Origin: Elysia chlorotica
Lineage: Eukaryota; Mollusca; Gastropoda; Plakobranchidae
Assembly: GCA_003991915.1 (NCBI GenBank)
Contig: RQTK01000093.1
Coordinates: 608,645-672,644 of the forward strand
Length of the DNA stretch: 64,000 nucleotides
Reading direction: 5' to 3'
Shown here: in pieces, positions 24,901 to 42,325 of the stretch
How the letters are laid out: each line of letters begins with the position of its first letter
Numbering within the stretch: position 1 is the first letter of the stretch
Translations under genes and position numbers: made by a program
Notes under the pieces: model-generated
The model's database searches: none
What the model was told of the DNA's origin: nothing
Seen by the model: only the letters and a program-made list of their open reading frames with translations

Positions 24901-26880
24901 AATGTACCATGAGAACTTGAGATCGAAATACATGCACCATGAGAACTTTATTAAGCTAAAGAAACTTTTCAAGTAGTTTCTATTGTCGCCATCCCTTAAC
25001 CAAAAACAAATTCAAATTATACACATTGTATTTCATACAAATTTGTATTGGTATTTTATCTTTTCCCTTTCTGTGATGACCTAATAAAATGCGATGTCCT
25101 AGAATAACATCGAATCACGAAAATTGATTTGTTTTCTTTCGATTTTTTCATACAACATGTATTCTTTTGTCTATTTTTAGCTTTTGTTCGTAGCGCATTT
25201 TTTTTTCTATGCTCTCATTGTGTAAAACTAAAAGTTACAGCATATCTACAAACGTACTTATTGGATAAACGATGGGCGTGTGCGGAACTGGGGTATGACA
25301 AACCTTGATTGTTTCATTATAAGATATAAGAGAGGCACATATTGCTATCACAATAAACCACAAGACACCTCACTCAATGCTGGCTTAAAGCCGTATCACA
25401 ACTTTAGATAATTATATCTGCCAAGCTCTGTTGCTGGCATGTCGTGTGCATGCTATGTGAATTCGAACGACGGATCTGAGCGTGTTGTAAGGAAGTTGTC
25501 GCATTAAATGCGATCTTGCCAAGACAACGAACTCAGCCAGAGCATTCGACCAGTTAATTTGTCTTTGAACTCAGCCAGAGCATTCGACCAGTTAATTTGT
25601 CTTTCTAATGATCTATAAATACATGTAGACCAAGATTATTACACAAGGCCGAGGTCACCGTGTGGTCATACAGCAGACGATAGATTGTAGTGGGTGGTTG
25701 TCTCACAAAAACAGTTCACAATGTTATTTATACGGCGTGGCGCGTTCTCTCTCTTTTTTCCCTAAAATTAAGGCGGTTGAGTAATGTTCAGATCGAGTTT
25801 TTGCTAAGACAAAAGAAGGCAGGAACCACTTCCATTATCCTAACCCATCGCAAAATGGTCCATGTGAAAGCCCTGTCTGGTTATTGGCTTAACGTAGCAC
25901 GCTTAGCTCACGGCCGTGTCGTGTCGTGTCGTGTCGTGCCGTGTCGTGTCGTGTCGTGCCGTGTCGTGTCAGTGTTGTGTCGTGTCGTGTCGTGTTGTGT
26001 TGTGTCGGAGCGAGTAACAGCGTTGCTTCACGGACTCGTGCATACGGCGGACACACGACCGCTTGGAACAATTTGGCTTTGAATTTACACACTGCACGCA
26101 CGCGGTTGTGCGCCGACACGCTAAAGATCCCGCCTGAGCGTGCAATGAGCCTTTACACATAGCGTACATAACTGGGACCTCTCAGGCCTTTACACATAGC
26201 GGCAGAGCAGCAACAGCGCTATGTAACAGAAGAAACTACAATTCAGGTGTCCTCATAAAATTAATAGCACACTCAAAGTTCAGAAAAGTAAAATGCACAC
26301 AGAAACAGAGGTGGCTGTAAAGTGAGTGGGTTTGTGTGGCTGTAAAAAATGTATTCGTATCTCTTTGTAGTTTAACATACTTAAAATCGTTTTATTACTC
26401 TTATCATCGTATGCAAATTGGTATTGCGATTGTCTACGTATGTAAAATACATTAATATAATTTATTATAAACCTACTGTCTTTTATCTTTAAGTAATTTT
26501 TGAAGCATGCAATCTTTGACTTCTTGAAATACTTGCAGTCTGTTTTATTATCTACACACGTTTCGGTAATTTTTCTTGGATTAAAAAAAATTAGAAATGA
26601 TACCTTTAAAATATTGCACTTGATGACTTTTGACCTATAACAAACATATTTAACCACACTTTCAGTATCTAAAAACTAAAAGCTTTGATGTTGAAAAAAG
26701 GTACAGAAATTATTAAAATACGTCTATCAGCTTGATCAATGTAATAGTGCTTGCACAGATTTATACTTGGAAAATGAAAAAATGTGTCGTTTTGGAGATT
26801 TTTTTAAAATTTCTCTTTTTTTTTTTTAAATAAATGAGAAGACTCGAAACCGGCTTTCTTTAAATTTGGTTTAGTTTAAG
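21975..26880. other. Intergenic region without a recognisable gene
   Basis: AT-rich. It holds small tandem duplications (about 24886-24945; a 38-bp pair at about 25527-25605), a (gtgtc)n run and a GC-richer patch at 25650-26130. No exon with splice signals and a conserved frame was seen. Confidence 0.5.
25916..26005 (+). repeat. (GTGTC)n pentanucleotide array
   Basis: Roughly 18 units of gtgtc with gtgcc and gtgtt variants. Short open frames on both strands here are repeat artefacts. Confidence 0.9.
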
Positions 26881-26889
26881 TCTCTTGAT

Positions 26890-27770
26890 TCCTTGTGGAA
26901 CATAGGGCCGCAACAACTCCCCTCCACCGGACTTCATTCTGGCTGGTCCTCTTCAGCTCGGTTACCGGTCGTTTTTACTTTTGCCTCAGTGCTACGTCGC
27001 CAAGTCTGTTTCGAGCGTCCGACCTTGTGTTTGCCTTGGGGGTTCACTCCAGGGCTTGCCTTGTGGTGTTGGACGCAGACTTACAAGTGTGTGGTCTATC
27101 CTGCCCCGTTTACGCTTTTTGATCTCTGTCTCGATGGGGTTTGCTTTGTTCTGTCCCACGGTTCTTTGTTTTAGCCAACTTCGGGCCACTTAAAGTTGAG
27201 TATGTTTCTGAGGCATCTGTTGGTGAATGATTGCTGTTTATGTCTGTTGTTCTTGATGACGCATCGACTGACTTTCTGTTGGTTTTGAAGATTAGGATCT
27301 GGTATCGGGCCGACAGGGCTGTAGACCTCCAGATTGGTATTAGGGTATTGAAGGTGTATCCGGCTTTCTCTTTGTTAGGTATCTGATGTCCTCATCTGTC
27401 CACCCCACCCCACCCCTGTCTTTATTTAAAACACTGTGAAGATATCAACCTCTTTCATGTTTTCCTGATGCAGCCACAGTGAATGCCTGTCTGTTATTGA
27501 TTCGTATGGCCTCAATTTATCTGGAGTCCGATCTTCCCAGCTGCTGCTACCACACGATTTAGCTTCTCTTGCGCGTCCTGTTGCTTTTTGGGGGAGAAGG
27601 CTGGTGTCGTCTGCGAAGTCCAGATCCTCTGGGTGCCTGTCCTTCGATCTGTTGTAGACTGTCTCATAACCAAGTCAACCACCATAAGGAAGATCGTTGG
27701 CGAGAGCAAGCAGCCCTGGCGGACACCAGTTTTCACGCTGAAGAGTTCCGTTAGTTTCCCGTCATGGATA
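26890..27770 (-). mobile_element. Decayed LINE (non-LTR retrotransposon), ORF2 reverse transcriptase to C-terminus
   Basis: On the minus strand, frames joined by shifts show the RT block GVRQGCLLSP (about 27735-27700), the catalytic FADD-type motif in another frame (about 27610), a KIGLQIN block near 27515, a FTNRCLRNIL-like segment near 27210, KRKRGR near 27110, and the C-terminal NEVRWRGVVAALCST ending near 26895. Several frameshifts and stops make it inactive. This order is the usual one for invertebrate LINE ORF2 proteins. No endonuclease part is seen here; a (GTT)n array lies at its 5' side. Confidence 0.8.
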
Positions 27771-27809
27771 ACTGGACAAGTGAAGTCTTCATAAACTTGT
27801 TGGATTATG

Positions 27810-28022
<213 letters not shown>

Positions 28023-29283
28023 TCAATGCTGCTGCTGTCGTGGCAGACGTTGAAGCCATTTTTCTATGTTGGTCTCCTTATTCTCTCCATGTAGTTTAAT
28101 TGTACAGTAACTGTTGTAAATACCATTTCTTTCATTCATAGGCCTACAGCTCATCATTTCCACCCATTTTTTTGCACGGAAACAAGGGACCACAGAAGGA
28201 ACATAATTTGTTTATTAATTTTACTTGAAGGCATGGCCGTACACTTACAACTGTTGACACGTCATCACAATAAATTATGATAATGACCCAATCCACGGAA
28301 CTTGAAGACATTACTACTTTATCCACCCATCAAGCAATCAAGTTACCGGTAGGGGTGGAACTGGAAGATTTTGTTACTGTCATCTAATGAGTAGATCTAC
28401 AGATCCGGTTTAATAATATCCTAACTTCATCGAACATACCCCATAAAACTGAAAGCCTTAATTATTTGCCATTGCGGCATGCGTATAAATATTGTATAAA
28501 AGAATAATTGTTAAATAAATTTTGAATGAATATCAACAAACGTTTTAATAGAAAAAAATTTCTATAAAATAATACTAAAGATCTGTACAAAATGCCGCAT
28601 AGAAGAAAAATATTTACGGCCAAATTGTAAATGAAATTGAATCTTTGTTTCTGTGTTGAAAATTCCCTGGACGTGTCGCTTGCAGACGCCATGTTTTATT
28701 TGGAAACAAATGAACACAAAGCCTTCTGAGTGAATCTCAAATCATGTTACACCGTATACAGTAGACGCTTTTTTGCTTTCGGTAGTTCTTTTAGGTGATT
28801 TTTTGTTATTTTTACAATCGGCGTCAACATAATTTAAAGAGGAAGTAAATAGCATTTATTTTATGGGAGCAAAAGATAGATAAAGATCCAGATCTTAGAT
28901 TAGACCGAGTCGGTCAGCCAGTGCTCTCGAGTAAGAATTGACTAGAAAGACCTCAACGGTTCAAATCCCAGCGAGTGCTTCGTCTCCTTATTTGATATGA
29001 TTTTTTTAGGAAACTCCGGAAATGCAAAACTCGTCAAACTATAGTTCTAATCGATTGTTGCACTGAAGCGTCTTGGTTTCCTACATCTAGATCAGCGTAA
29101 ATCTTTTTAGATCTAGATTCTAGATCTAATCTATAGGCCTAGATAATATTCTAAGCCATAAATCTAGATTTCTAGATATTCTGATATTTATCTCGATCTA
29201 GATCTAGATCTCTCTAGATCTATAGATATTTATAAAAGTAAAATTGCAATTTGTTCATCTGAAATAAAATTGAACCCTCCTCT

Positions 29284-29333
<50 letters not shown>

Positions 29334-30408
29334 GGCTACATTTTATAAACCGTTTAGGTCTAGGCTATTTTAGATTTAGATCTACATCTAGTTCTTGATC
29401 TAGATGCCATCATATTGAACATTTTTATCATCTTGTTGTGTTCAGGCGCCGAGAGCACTAGAATAGACATAAAACTTGCAACATACTCATCTCTCATGAC
29501 ACACTTTCAATTTCATCACACTATCAATTACGAGAACTGTTGGTATAACAAGAGGTTTGAAAATGGATCTGCTCTTAATCCATTGCCAAAATAAATTTTG
29601 AAAAATTGAGAAAGCTGCCGAATAGTAAACATCTCATTCTGGCATCACAACAAACCTTCACCTGTGACAGTGTATGTCCTATTCCAGTCACTGTTTGAAA
29701 GTGACATAAGAGAAACCCCCAATTTACCCTACAGGCACCTAGCTCTTGTTCTATAAGTTTAAAAGTAATATTGGGAATATTGAGAGTCTATATAATGAAA
29801 AACAAGAAATCTTGCTATTACCGAATTTTACTGTATCCTCCTTTAACCAAGCTGTGCGAATTCCCTAAACTTTGTTGCTAAATGGATTTATTTAAAACTT
29901 AGAAATTTGTCCTCGAGGCATCTATCATTCTATGTATCACAGAGAAATTTCAATATTATTATTATTATTGTTATCGTTATTTCATTATGAAGTGGAACAT
30001 AAAGATTATATGTATGTTGAATTATGTAAATATTTTTTAAAAACCAAACAGGCACAATAGTTTACCTCTTTAATTTTTTGTTCTACAAAAGTTTATAATA
30101 GAAATTCAAATTTTACTCAGAGATAAATTCAAATCCAATATTAATTATTATGCTTGGAAAACTTAATTAATAATGGGCTTAAGCTGCTATCAAACCACTT
30201 CCCAGCTAAATTTGTCGATAAATATAGAAGTATCAACTACAGCTAAATGAAACCTCTAAAAACTAAATTGAGTATAACATTTATAGTTAAAATTGGTAGG
30301 ATCTTTAAGTTAAATGGATAGAAATTAATTTAAGAACATTTCAATTGTTTGGAACAGCATTTTATCATGTCTCTTAACAGTTTCAATGTTATTCCTCTGT
30401 CAGTTACC
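28023..30408. other. Upstream flank of the p66 gene; no coding exon seen
   Basis: AT-rich, with a TCTAGATC palindrome cluster (29085-29222), a (TC)n run (29287-29330) and a weak tRNA-like stretch near 28905-28985. A non-coding first exon of p66 may lie here, but nothing marks it. Confidence 0.4.
29287..29330 (+). repeat. (TC)n microsatellite
   Basis: About 44 bp of uninterrupted TC. Confidence 0.95.
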
Positions 30409-34761
<4,353 letters not shown>

Positions 34762-35335
34762 GCTGTACACTGTACATACATTTTGTATAGGCTATACATC
34801 ATGTTGCAGAGAGTTAACTGGAGTTTGTGTTTTCTGAATTAGTTTTATGTGCTTGAGGATGGTCTGTGGACACTACACTCTGGTTATTAGTAGCTCAAAA
34901 GCTATATAGGGGGCATCATGATAGAATCAACTGTCTTTGAAAACACTGGGAGATTTTACTTTAAAAATTCTCTTTAATATTTGTTGGCCTTAAGTTTGAC
35001 TCTTGTTACAATCTGTCAGTTGGCTACAGAATTAAAAAAAAAAAGAAACCAAATGGATTTAAGTTGCCTGTCTTGTTACTCTCACTCAGACAAAACCAAT
35101 GAAGCATGTTGGCATACCTGGGGATATCTGTCATAGCAAGTTTACAAATATATATATTCTTCTCTTCTCTTGTCACTGTCAGTTAGGCTTTACTTGGTCG
35201 GTTACATAATTTTACCTTAAGATTGATTGGTAGAGCTGCTAAGTTAAATTGATTTTGTTATTTTGAAGAATTAGGAATTATTCAGACACTAGTGACAAGT
35301 TTTTACATAGATTGATGTTTTTCAGTAATATCACT

Positions 35336-35544
35336 AATAAAAAAATCACCGGCACTGGCAGATCTAAATTCTGTAAAGGTTAGTCAAGGGGTATGTTTTG
35401 TTATTTAATCTGGTATACATGCCACTTGATGCAGAAAGATACAGGAAAGAAATGATGATTCAGGTGGCAAAACAGCTTATTTACTCTGGCTGTCTCATAT
35501 TTAGTACAGTGCACCCCACCTCATTGGACTAAGTCCTGAATAAA
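35336..35544 (+). terminator. Candidate p66 poly(A) signals
   Basis: AATAAA at 35336-35341 and at 35539-35544 follow the p66 stop by 575 and 778 bp. The second lies inside the MITE-like element below. Assignment is a guess from the hexamer alone. Confidence 0.3.
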
Positions 35545-35884
35545 GCTTTTATTTGCTTTGCTTAATTCGACAATTTACTGCTTCATTTCTATTATTTCGA
35601 CATGTTTCCAACCCAATACGAAGTTAATTCTAATTTTTCTTAAAAAAAAAACCAGGGTTGTGACTGTCTATTAAACTACTAGATAACCTTGCAAAATGTA
35701 CGGGCTGGACAAGCCAGTGTATGATGTCCAAAGAAGACCATTGTGTAGGTTACTGATACTGATAGACCCACAACCAAGCCACTCCAGCTTTGCCACTCTC
35801 TTAAAATACTATAGTATATAAATCTTTTAATTCGACATGAAAGTTCTGGTCCCTGTCATGTCGAATTATATCAGGTATGCACTG
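35507..35884. mobile_element. Possible pogo/Tigger-like MITE
   Basis: Ends carry imperfect inverted repeats (CAGTGCACCCC.. at the left, ..GGTATGCACTG at the right) continuing through an ATT.GAC block. The left end is preceded by TA; the right end lacks a clean TA. A 13-nt inverted repeat aattcgacatga/tcatgtcgaatt lies near the right end. No coding content. Confidence 0.4.
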
Positions 35885-36223
35885 TTGTTAAAATAACTCT
35901 GGAACAAAGAACCAATTCTAATTCTGTTTAATATTTAGGGGTCTTAAATTAGTTGGGTTGCGCTTTTTTCCTTCCTTTTTTTTGTTGAAAAGTGTATTTT
36001 AAATACAATGTATAAAGGTTTTTGTTGTTACTCGCTTTTTTTTTTAGTGAAGTGTACTTAAAGTGCACTGAAATTTACGGTGACTTTAATTCAAATAAAA
36101 AATCACCGTTTTAATAGTGTGTTTAAACCAGGATTAAATCTCACCGTATTTAGAGTGTGTTTTAAAGCTTCCTTTAAAAAAAAAATTATTGTAATAAGCT
36201 CAATGCTGAGTTAGGGGTTAGGC

Positions 36224-36471
36224 GGGGGCGCAGCGGCCCTGGGGTACAGCATCAGCTTCAGACGCAAAATGTCTGTGGTTCGAGTCCTGGCGATTTCGCT
36301 CCCTACTGGTTGGTTTGGTTTCAGTTTAATGTGTCCGGATGAGACAGGATTCATGGTATCCCCACCCTGTCTCGTGTGTGGCAGCCCATACAATTATCAG
36401 ACATCAGTCTTGGGACCCGTCCACAAAATAGCCTATATGTGCTGATTTTGGATGTTAAACCGACTCATGAA
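36224..36471 (+). mobile_element. tRNA-derived SINE, full length, with target-site duplication
   Basis: The 248-bp element is bracketed by the 12-bp direct repeat taggggttaggc (36212-36223 and 36472-36483), a clear retroposition footprint. The head gggggcgcagcggccctggg plus a box-B-like GGTTCGAGTCC (about 36278-36288) indicates a tRNA-like pol III promoter. The body includes gagacagg..catggtatcc and gtgtggcagc. The tail ends gttaaaccgactcatga rather than poly(A). Other copies: 4516-4650, 39418-39640 and 40203-40347. Confidence 0.85.
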
Positions 36472-39417
36472 TAGGGGTTAGGCTGTTATAGAGAATGGAT
36501 CTTATAATGTGAGCCTATCAAACATACTAATGTGTAGTAGTTCAAGTGCTTTAAGCACCCTTAATTAATGGTAAAATATGACCCATTAACTGAATTTGGT
36601 TCACACTGTAATGATAAACCTACGTGTGTCAAGAGGTTGGGTGAAACAAAACATTTTTATGAAGGACTCTACTGTTTAATGAATACAATTGATTTAGAAT
36701 GTGCGGCAATAGAGTGGATAAGAAAAGTTCCCATTTGACATGTATTGTTCGTAATAAGTTAATTCAGGTAAAAAATCACAATTTGAATTAGCCAGATGAA
36801 AGTGGAAGTATTCCAAGGTACTCGTTATTTTGTAAGGCACAGGTCCCCTGAGTCATCGTTAATCTTTCACACCTTTCATTACTGCATTTCAATCATGTAC
36901 ATTCCATAACTCCACTAGAAATACTTTTTTCCCCCTAAACAATAATCAACAGTGCTTTAACAGAGTACTATCTAGTAGTCTGACTCTGAACTTTTTACAA
37001 AACAATGTATGCATGTTCATCAACTTGAAGCTAAATGATAATGTGGGTCATTAATCCAGAAACATGAATACCTGTAGTGTTTGAATTAAGACCCCCAAAC
37101 AAACTGAGTCTGGGGTCCAAATAAAAGTGTAATAAAGCCAGGACAAACAATCAAGGTTTTGTTAAGCCAATGTGTCTCGTAGTTACAGTGCTGTTTCTTT
37201 TTGTGTGTGTGTGCCTTGCAATTTAATTACGGGATACTAAAGTGGGTCCTGCTTGTTGCACGACAGAATCCATCCCAACAGTGCTATTGAATTTGTTTTC
37301 AGTAGTGTACGTATATAACTCAGAATCTGGTGTAACCAAAGACTGGGAGAGGCAAAACCAAGATTTCATTGCGAAACTCATCAGACTAAGTAAGAGTTAG
37401 AAAATCTTTTTTCGTTTTTTTAATCAGTGATGAGACTTTATGAATGTTTCCAATATATGTATGAGGTCTTGATTCAGCAACAGGAAAACATCCAGTTTAT
37501 TGTTAGTCACTTATGTGAGCTATGGTTATTGTGTATAAGGCTTTGTGCATAGCAGCATATTATGTGTATACTTTTGTGCCAACATTTATTGGGTTTTTTT
37601 TGCTTGTTTTCTTACATGGCTAGTGATCAAACACAATTTAACTTAGTTTTAAGCGTGAAAAATAAGAGAGCATTATAGATTGTAAAAGTAAGTGTAAACT
37701 TAGATAAAGAGAAGGAATGGCAGGTTATCGGATTACCATATACTGTATGTTTGAATTTTCAAGGAAAATGTTACATTGTTACGTATATTTTGTTTTCTAA
37801 AAAACAATTTAAAAAATTCATAAAACTTGTAATATTTATGTGTGTGATTTTGAAAATGGAATAAGTTTGAGTGAGGTTGGCAACTGTTATTTAAGACATC
37901 CAGACACAATCTTTTTTTCTTCTGGCAATGATCAGATTTATTCTATCTTCCTTCATGATACATTTCTTGTACATGGATTGTTGGATCTGCCTTTACTGTT
38001 TGTTGTCATCAGTGTGTATGTACATGTGGGATGTGCACAAAGTTGTCTCGGTTGGTTAGACTTGTGTGACACCACTCCTTTATACATGATTGTATTTATT
38101 TGTTCAACCATTCAATTTTCTACAGCATAAGCATTTTCTCGTCTTCTTAGTCCAATACTATTAAAACATTTTTTTAAATGAAATCTTTAACAAAAGTTTT
38201 AACAAATTAAAATCAAAGAACTGTGGGACTTTTTTGTTGTTGTCTTTTTTGTGACTTCAGTCAGAATGCAAAATTATTCATATCCAATATGCAACAGGGA
38301 GGGAAAATCAGTATGTCTTTTAGCTCTTTTATTCAAACACATGATGAAGTTATAAAATCCTCTCAAAACTTTGCCAAAGCTTGAGTGATCATGAAAAATT
38401 GTGGGGGAAAGTAGAACCTTTAATTATTTTTAATTAAATTTTCTGACACATGCAATAAACTCATTTTTTATCAGAAAGCCTACTCACTCACTCTCAGGCA
38501 TACAAGTGTTTCATTTTTCAAATTTTTATTTACAATTTATGGGGCTGCATTTGCAGAAACGATAAAAAGAAGTTTTAAAAATACAGTTAAAGGAGATGTA
38601 ATTATTGCAATTTGACTTTGGAATTTGCTGTGGGAGTCGCTCAAGATAAACCTGAGCCATATTCGTGAGGGGATGTAAACTAGGTCTAAAAATCTGACGT
38701 AGTTAGTACATGAACTACATTTTTTACACAGACGAGCCACATCTAAAAAATGAGGCAAAGTCTGAAAGGTACGTCGCGTTTTGACATTTTTTCAAATTTG
38801 TTTTAAAATTTATAAACATTAACTTAAGGAGACTACTAAAAGTAAAACTCAACGCCATTATTAGTTTCTCCATTTCTATGAATTACTGGGAAGACTTTCA
38901 ATTTACCTACATTTGATATTGTAGATCTAAATTATGAAAAATCATAAAAATGTGTGAATGTACGCACTATTAGGCGTGCCAAAATGATGAAATTAAACTA
39001 TTAACATTTCTAAAATCTGACTAAACAACATAGAATTTATTAAATTTAAATCTGATTTTTGAAAGGGAACAGATAGACTTGCGATTCAATTTAGCCCTAG
39101 TCCTGCCTCAGAACAGGTGCAAGTATATGTCAAAATGCAGTACTAAGATATTCTTATGAATAGATCGCACAGTGAAAACCTCACCTAACAAAGTCTGATA
39201 ATTTCATTTTCTAATAAACCAAATTTTGCAAGAGAATATGTTATTTTTCCCCTTTAGCTAGATTAATATCAGACTCATAATTCAAAGTTTTTCTGGTTTG
39301 ATTCTCTCTAGAAGCTCACACCACCATAAGGCATAACCAAGTCAATGCTTATTGATGCCCAAGACATGCCTATAGTATAAAAGAAATGGGGTTGGCAAAG
39401 GGTTGCTTAGAGAAAGA

Positions 39418-39640
39418 GGGGGCGCAGTAGCCCTGGGGTAGCACATTGACTTCCGACGCATGAGGTCTGTTGTTCGAGACCTGGCGATGTCGCCTCCTAC
39501 TGGTTGGGTCGGTGTCTGTTTAATGTCACCGGCTAAGACAGGAGTCATGGCATCCCCATTCTGTCTCATGTGTGGCAGCACATAAAACTGTCAGTCTTGG
39601 GGCCTGTCCACAAAATAGCTTACGTTGACGTTACACCACT
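39418..39640 (+). mobile_element. tRNA-derived SINE, second near-complete copy
   Basis: Same head (gggggcgcagtagccctggg), a degraded box B (gttcgagacc), the gagacagg-like block and the gtgtggcagcacataaaact body as the 36.2 kb copy. The 3' end is diverged. No clean target duplication recognised. Confidence 0.8.
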
Positions 39641-40202
39641 TGACTGCAACTACTGCTACAGAAAGAAAACAATAGACACTCATATAAACATTTTTTCAAA
39701 TAAGGTAACTTTACTGTTATTTAAATTTAACACTTTAGAGATTCAGGTATGTCCCCATCTGTAAAATCCTCTTAATTCGAAGTTTGGATGAAATCACAAG
39801 CAATTGGAATTATGAGGTTTCCACTTCAGAATTAACTTAATTTCTCAGGCATAAGCTGCGTCTGACTTTTACTAATTAGGCCCATGCCGTCTCATGAGTA
39901 CAGTTCATTAACTATGGCTCTCTACAAACTTATTTCTGAATTATCGATAACCTTTTTTTTCTGTCACTGTTTAATATGAACTTAAAAGAGAAAATAAATT
40001 GTGTCACTGCCCCCAAGATTTTTGCCTACCTCGGTGACTTTGCCTGCTAATTTTGGAAATCTCGGAAAGCAAGATATGCGAACTATACATACCTTTACCA
40101 CCTGCTTGCAAAACTTGTTTTTAATGTTTTATGTAGGCGTGGTATATGTATTAAAAGAGATTTTTAAATAAAGAGAGATATAGAGAGAGATGGTTGGTTG
40201 TT

Positions 40203-40347
40203 TGGTTGGGTTGGTTTAACGTCCAACAGCAGCACTATATAGACTATATTGTGGACGCGCCCCAAGACAGACGTCTGACAATTTTATGTGCTGCCACACA
40301 CGAGACAGGGCGGGGATACCATGACTCCTGTCTCAGCCGGTCACATA
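40203..40347 (-). mobile_element. tRNA-derived SINE, body only, minus orientation
   Basis: Reverse complement of the SINE body: ggtttaacgtccaac is the tail, then gctgccacac and ccatgactcctgtctcagcc. The tRNA head is missing, as in the copy at 4516. Confidence 0.75.
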
Positions 40348-40384
40348 TATACTGAAAGTAGTTTAGATGGTTTAACGACCAAGT

Positions 40385-40430
40385 CAGACAATATATAGAT
40401 AGATAGATAAATAGATAGATAGATAGATAG

Positions 40431-40483
<53 letters not shown>

Positions 40484-40560
40484 TACAAGAGCCATGAAAT
40501 AATATTGAGAGAGCGAGAGGGATAGAGGGAGAGAGAGAGAGGGAGAGAGAGAGAGATTGA
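40385..40560 (+). repeat. (GATA)n, (ATA)n and GA-rich compound microsatellite
   Basis: ATAG repeats, then ATA/AAT repeats (about 40430-40482), then a GA-rich tract near 40507-40563, directly beside a SINE. Confidence 0.9.
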
Positions 40561-41215
40561 GAGAGTTCGTGAGTGAGTCAGGGACAAACAGACATAAAGA
40601 GGGAAACAACTATATCACCATTACAGAATCCATTAAAGCAGGTGAGCCTGTGCAACATGTGCACCCCCAACACTAAACTCAAAGATGCTCTAAAAGTTAT
40701 TCATAAGACAGGTTTAACAAAGACGCCATCGCGCAATAAATGAGTTAATGAGTTAAAAGTTTAAAAAAAATTTTTTTTGAAAGAAAAGGAACGAAACCAA
40801 CAAAAATGTTTTTTTTTTTAATTGGGTCGGAAATTTTTCTGAAAGTTCCACCAGCTGTGTGGGTTTTTTTTTAATTTTTAAAGAAAGAATTCGAAAAAAA
40901 ACACTTAATGTTAATTAATTTACTGTTATTTTTTTTTTTTTTTTTAATGTTAATTAATTTACTGTTAAGTTACTAAACTGAAATATTTCATACGACAGGT
41001 GACAGAAAGATGGAATCGTACAATAATTAATTTAGAAACAAACAAAAAGGGAATGACAGAAAAAAAATTATACAAATTAGTTGTATCCTAAAGTTTTAAC
41101 AAATTTCCGCCAGCGTTGTTTTTTTTTTTCAATTTTTATTATCATTATTTTGTTTTGTTTTGTATAGAAAAATAATTACGGTGAAGCTCTAATTGCTCAT
41201 GGCAATGTTTTGGCC

Positions 41216-41360
41216 AAGTCAAAACGTCATAACATTAACAAAGTTTGGTGAGGAACAATATAAACAGTACATAATTATAATTATATGTACCTATTGGCTG
41301 TTTATGACCTCCAAGATTGTCTCAAGAATACTTGTTATTGTATTTGTGAATTAGCAATGT
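41216..41360 (+). repeat. 145-bp direct duplication, copy 1
   Basis: Appears identical to 42181-42325 over its whole length by eye, 965 bp apart. Begins aagtcaaaacgtcataac and ends gaattagcaatgt. Confidence 0.95.
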
Positions 41361-42180
41361 GATACTGGTAGCGGAAGCTTATTTTAATTCTCGCTGTTAG
41401 AAATAGAGTTACATGTAATTTGTCTATATTCAACTAACGGTATTGCAAATTCAAATTCCAGCAAAAATTTTGTACAGAAGTATTGAAACAATTTCCAAGA
41501 CCAAAACTAAATACCTATACATGTACTACTTTGAAGTTTCACAACCTTGGTTCTAGAACATTGTATTTCAAGCGTAGAAATAAATTATAATTGATAAACC
41601 AATATTGCTATTTTATAGTTTAGAGGCACATTCTGATGTACTGTGAGTGCAAGTGAAAGAGACCTCATAACATAACACAACATAGTATATCATATGTAGT
41701 ACTTGTACTTGTACTTCGGTTTTAGATAAACAACTGTCTTGGGGGCAGTGACACAATTTATGAGATAAACAATGTGTAACTTAGAGAATGCATTTTGATT
41801 TTACTTTTTTTGCTTTTTTACCCTTGTCTCAGCACATCTTATTCAAAATCAATGTTATCTAATACACACATTTATGTTTGTTCATATTTTCTTGTATAAT
41901 GTTAACTGGGATATTTTTGTATTCTGTATTTTGTGTAAACCCAACCCTTTTGTATGTATTGCATTATATTATAATAATAAATCAGAAAATCAAATACAAA
42001 TCCGAAGTTTATATCTGCCTCAAATTTGTTTTGCACTGCATATATACATTGAATTGATCTTGTCCTTAGACGCCCCCCCCCCCCCACCCCTTGCCCCTCC
42101 CCCCCCCCCCCCCCCCCAAACCAATCCTCAGGCTTACCAATTGTGTCTGGTCTGGAGAACAGGGTATCAGTGTAACCTGT

Positions 42181-42325
42181 AAGTCAAAACGTCATAACAT
42201 TAACAAAGTTTGGTGAGGAACAATATAAACAGTACATAATTATAATTATATGTACCTATTGGCTGTTTATGACCTCCAAGATTGTCTCAAGAATACTTGT
42301 TATTGTATTTGTGAATTAGCAATGT
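42181..42325 (+). repeat. 145-bp direct duplication, copy 2
   Basis: Identical partner of 41216-41360. A long poly(C) region (about 42070-42117) lies just before it, a place where assemblers often err. Confidence 0.95.

Noticed and set aside
26893-27193. Plus-strand open frames of 65-93 codons
   Set aside because: They are antisense to the LINE ORF2 C-terminus, which gives the meaningful reading.
28905-28985. tRNA-like stretch with ggttcaaatccc and a possible A box
   Set aside because: T and acceptor stems do not pair; at best a decayed tRNA-derived repeat head.
36211-36483. Telomere-like ttaggggttagg
   Set aside because: Only a single short match at each end of the SINE; it is the target-site duplication.
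37840-38130. 96-codon plus-strand frame
   Set aside because: Hydrophobic, AT-driven, no domain or splice context; most likely chance in the p66 downstream region.
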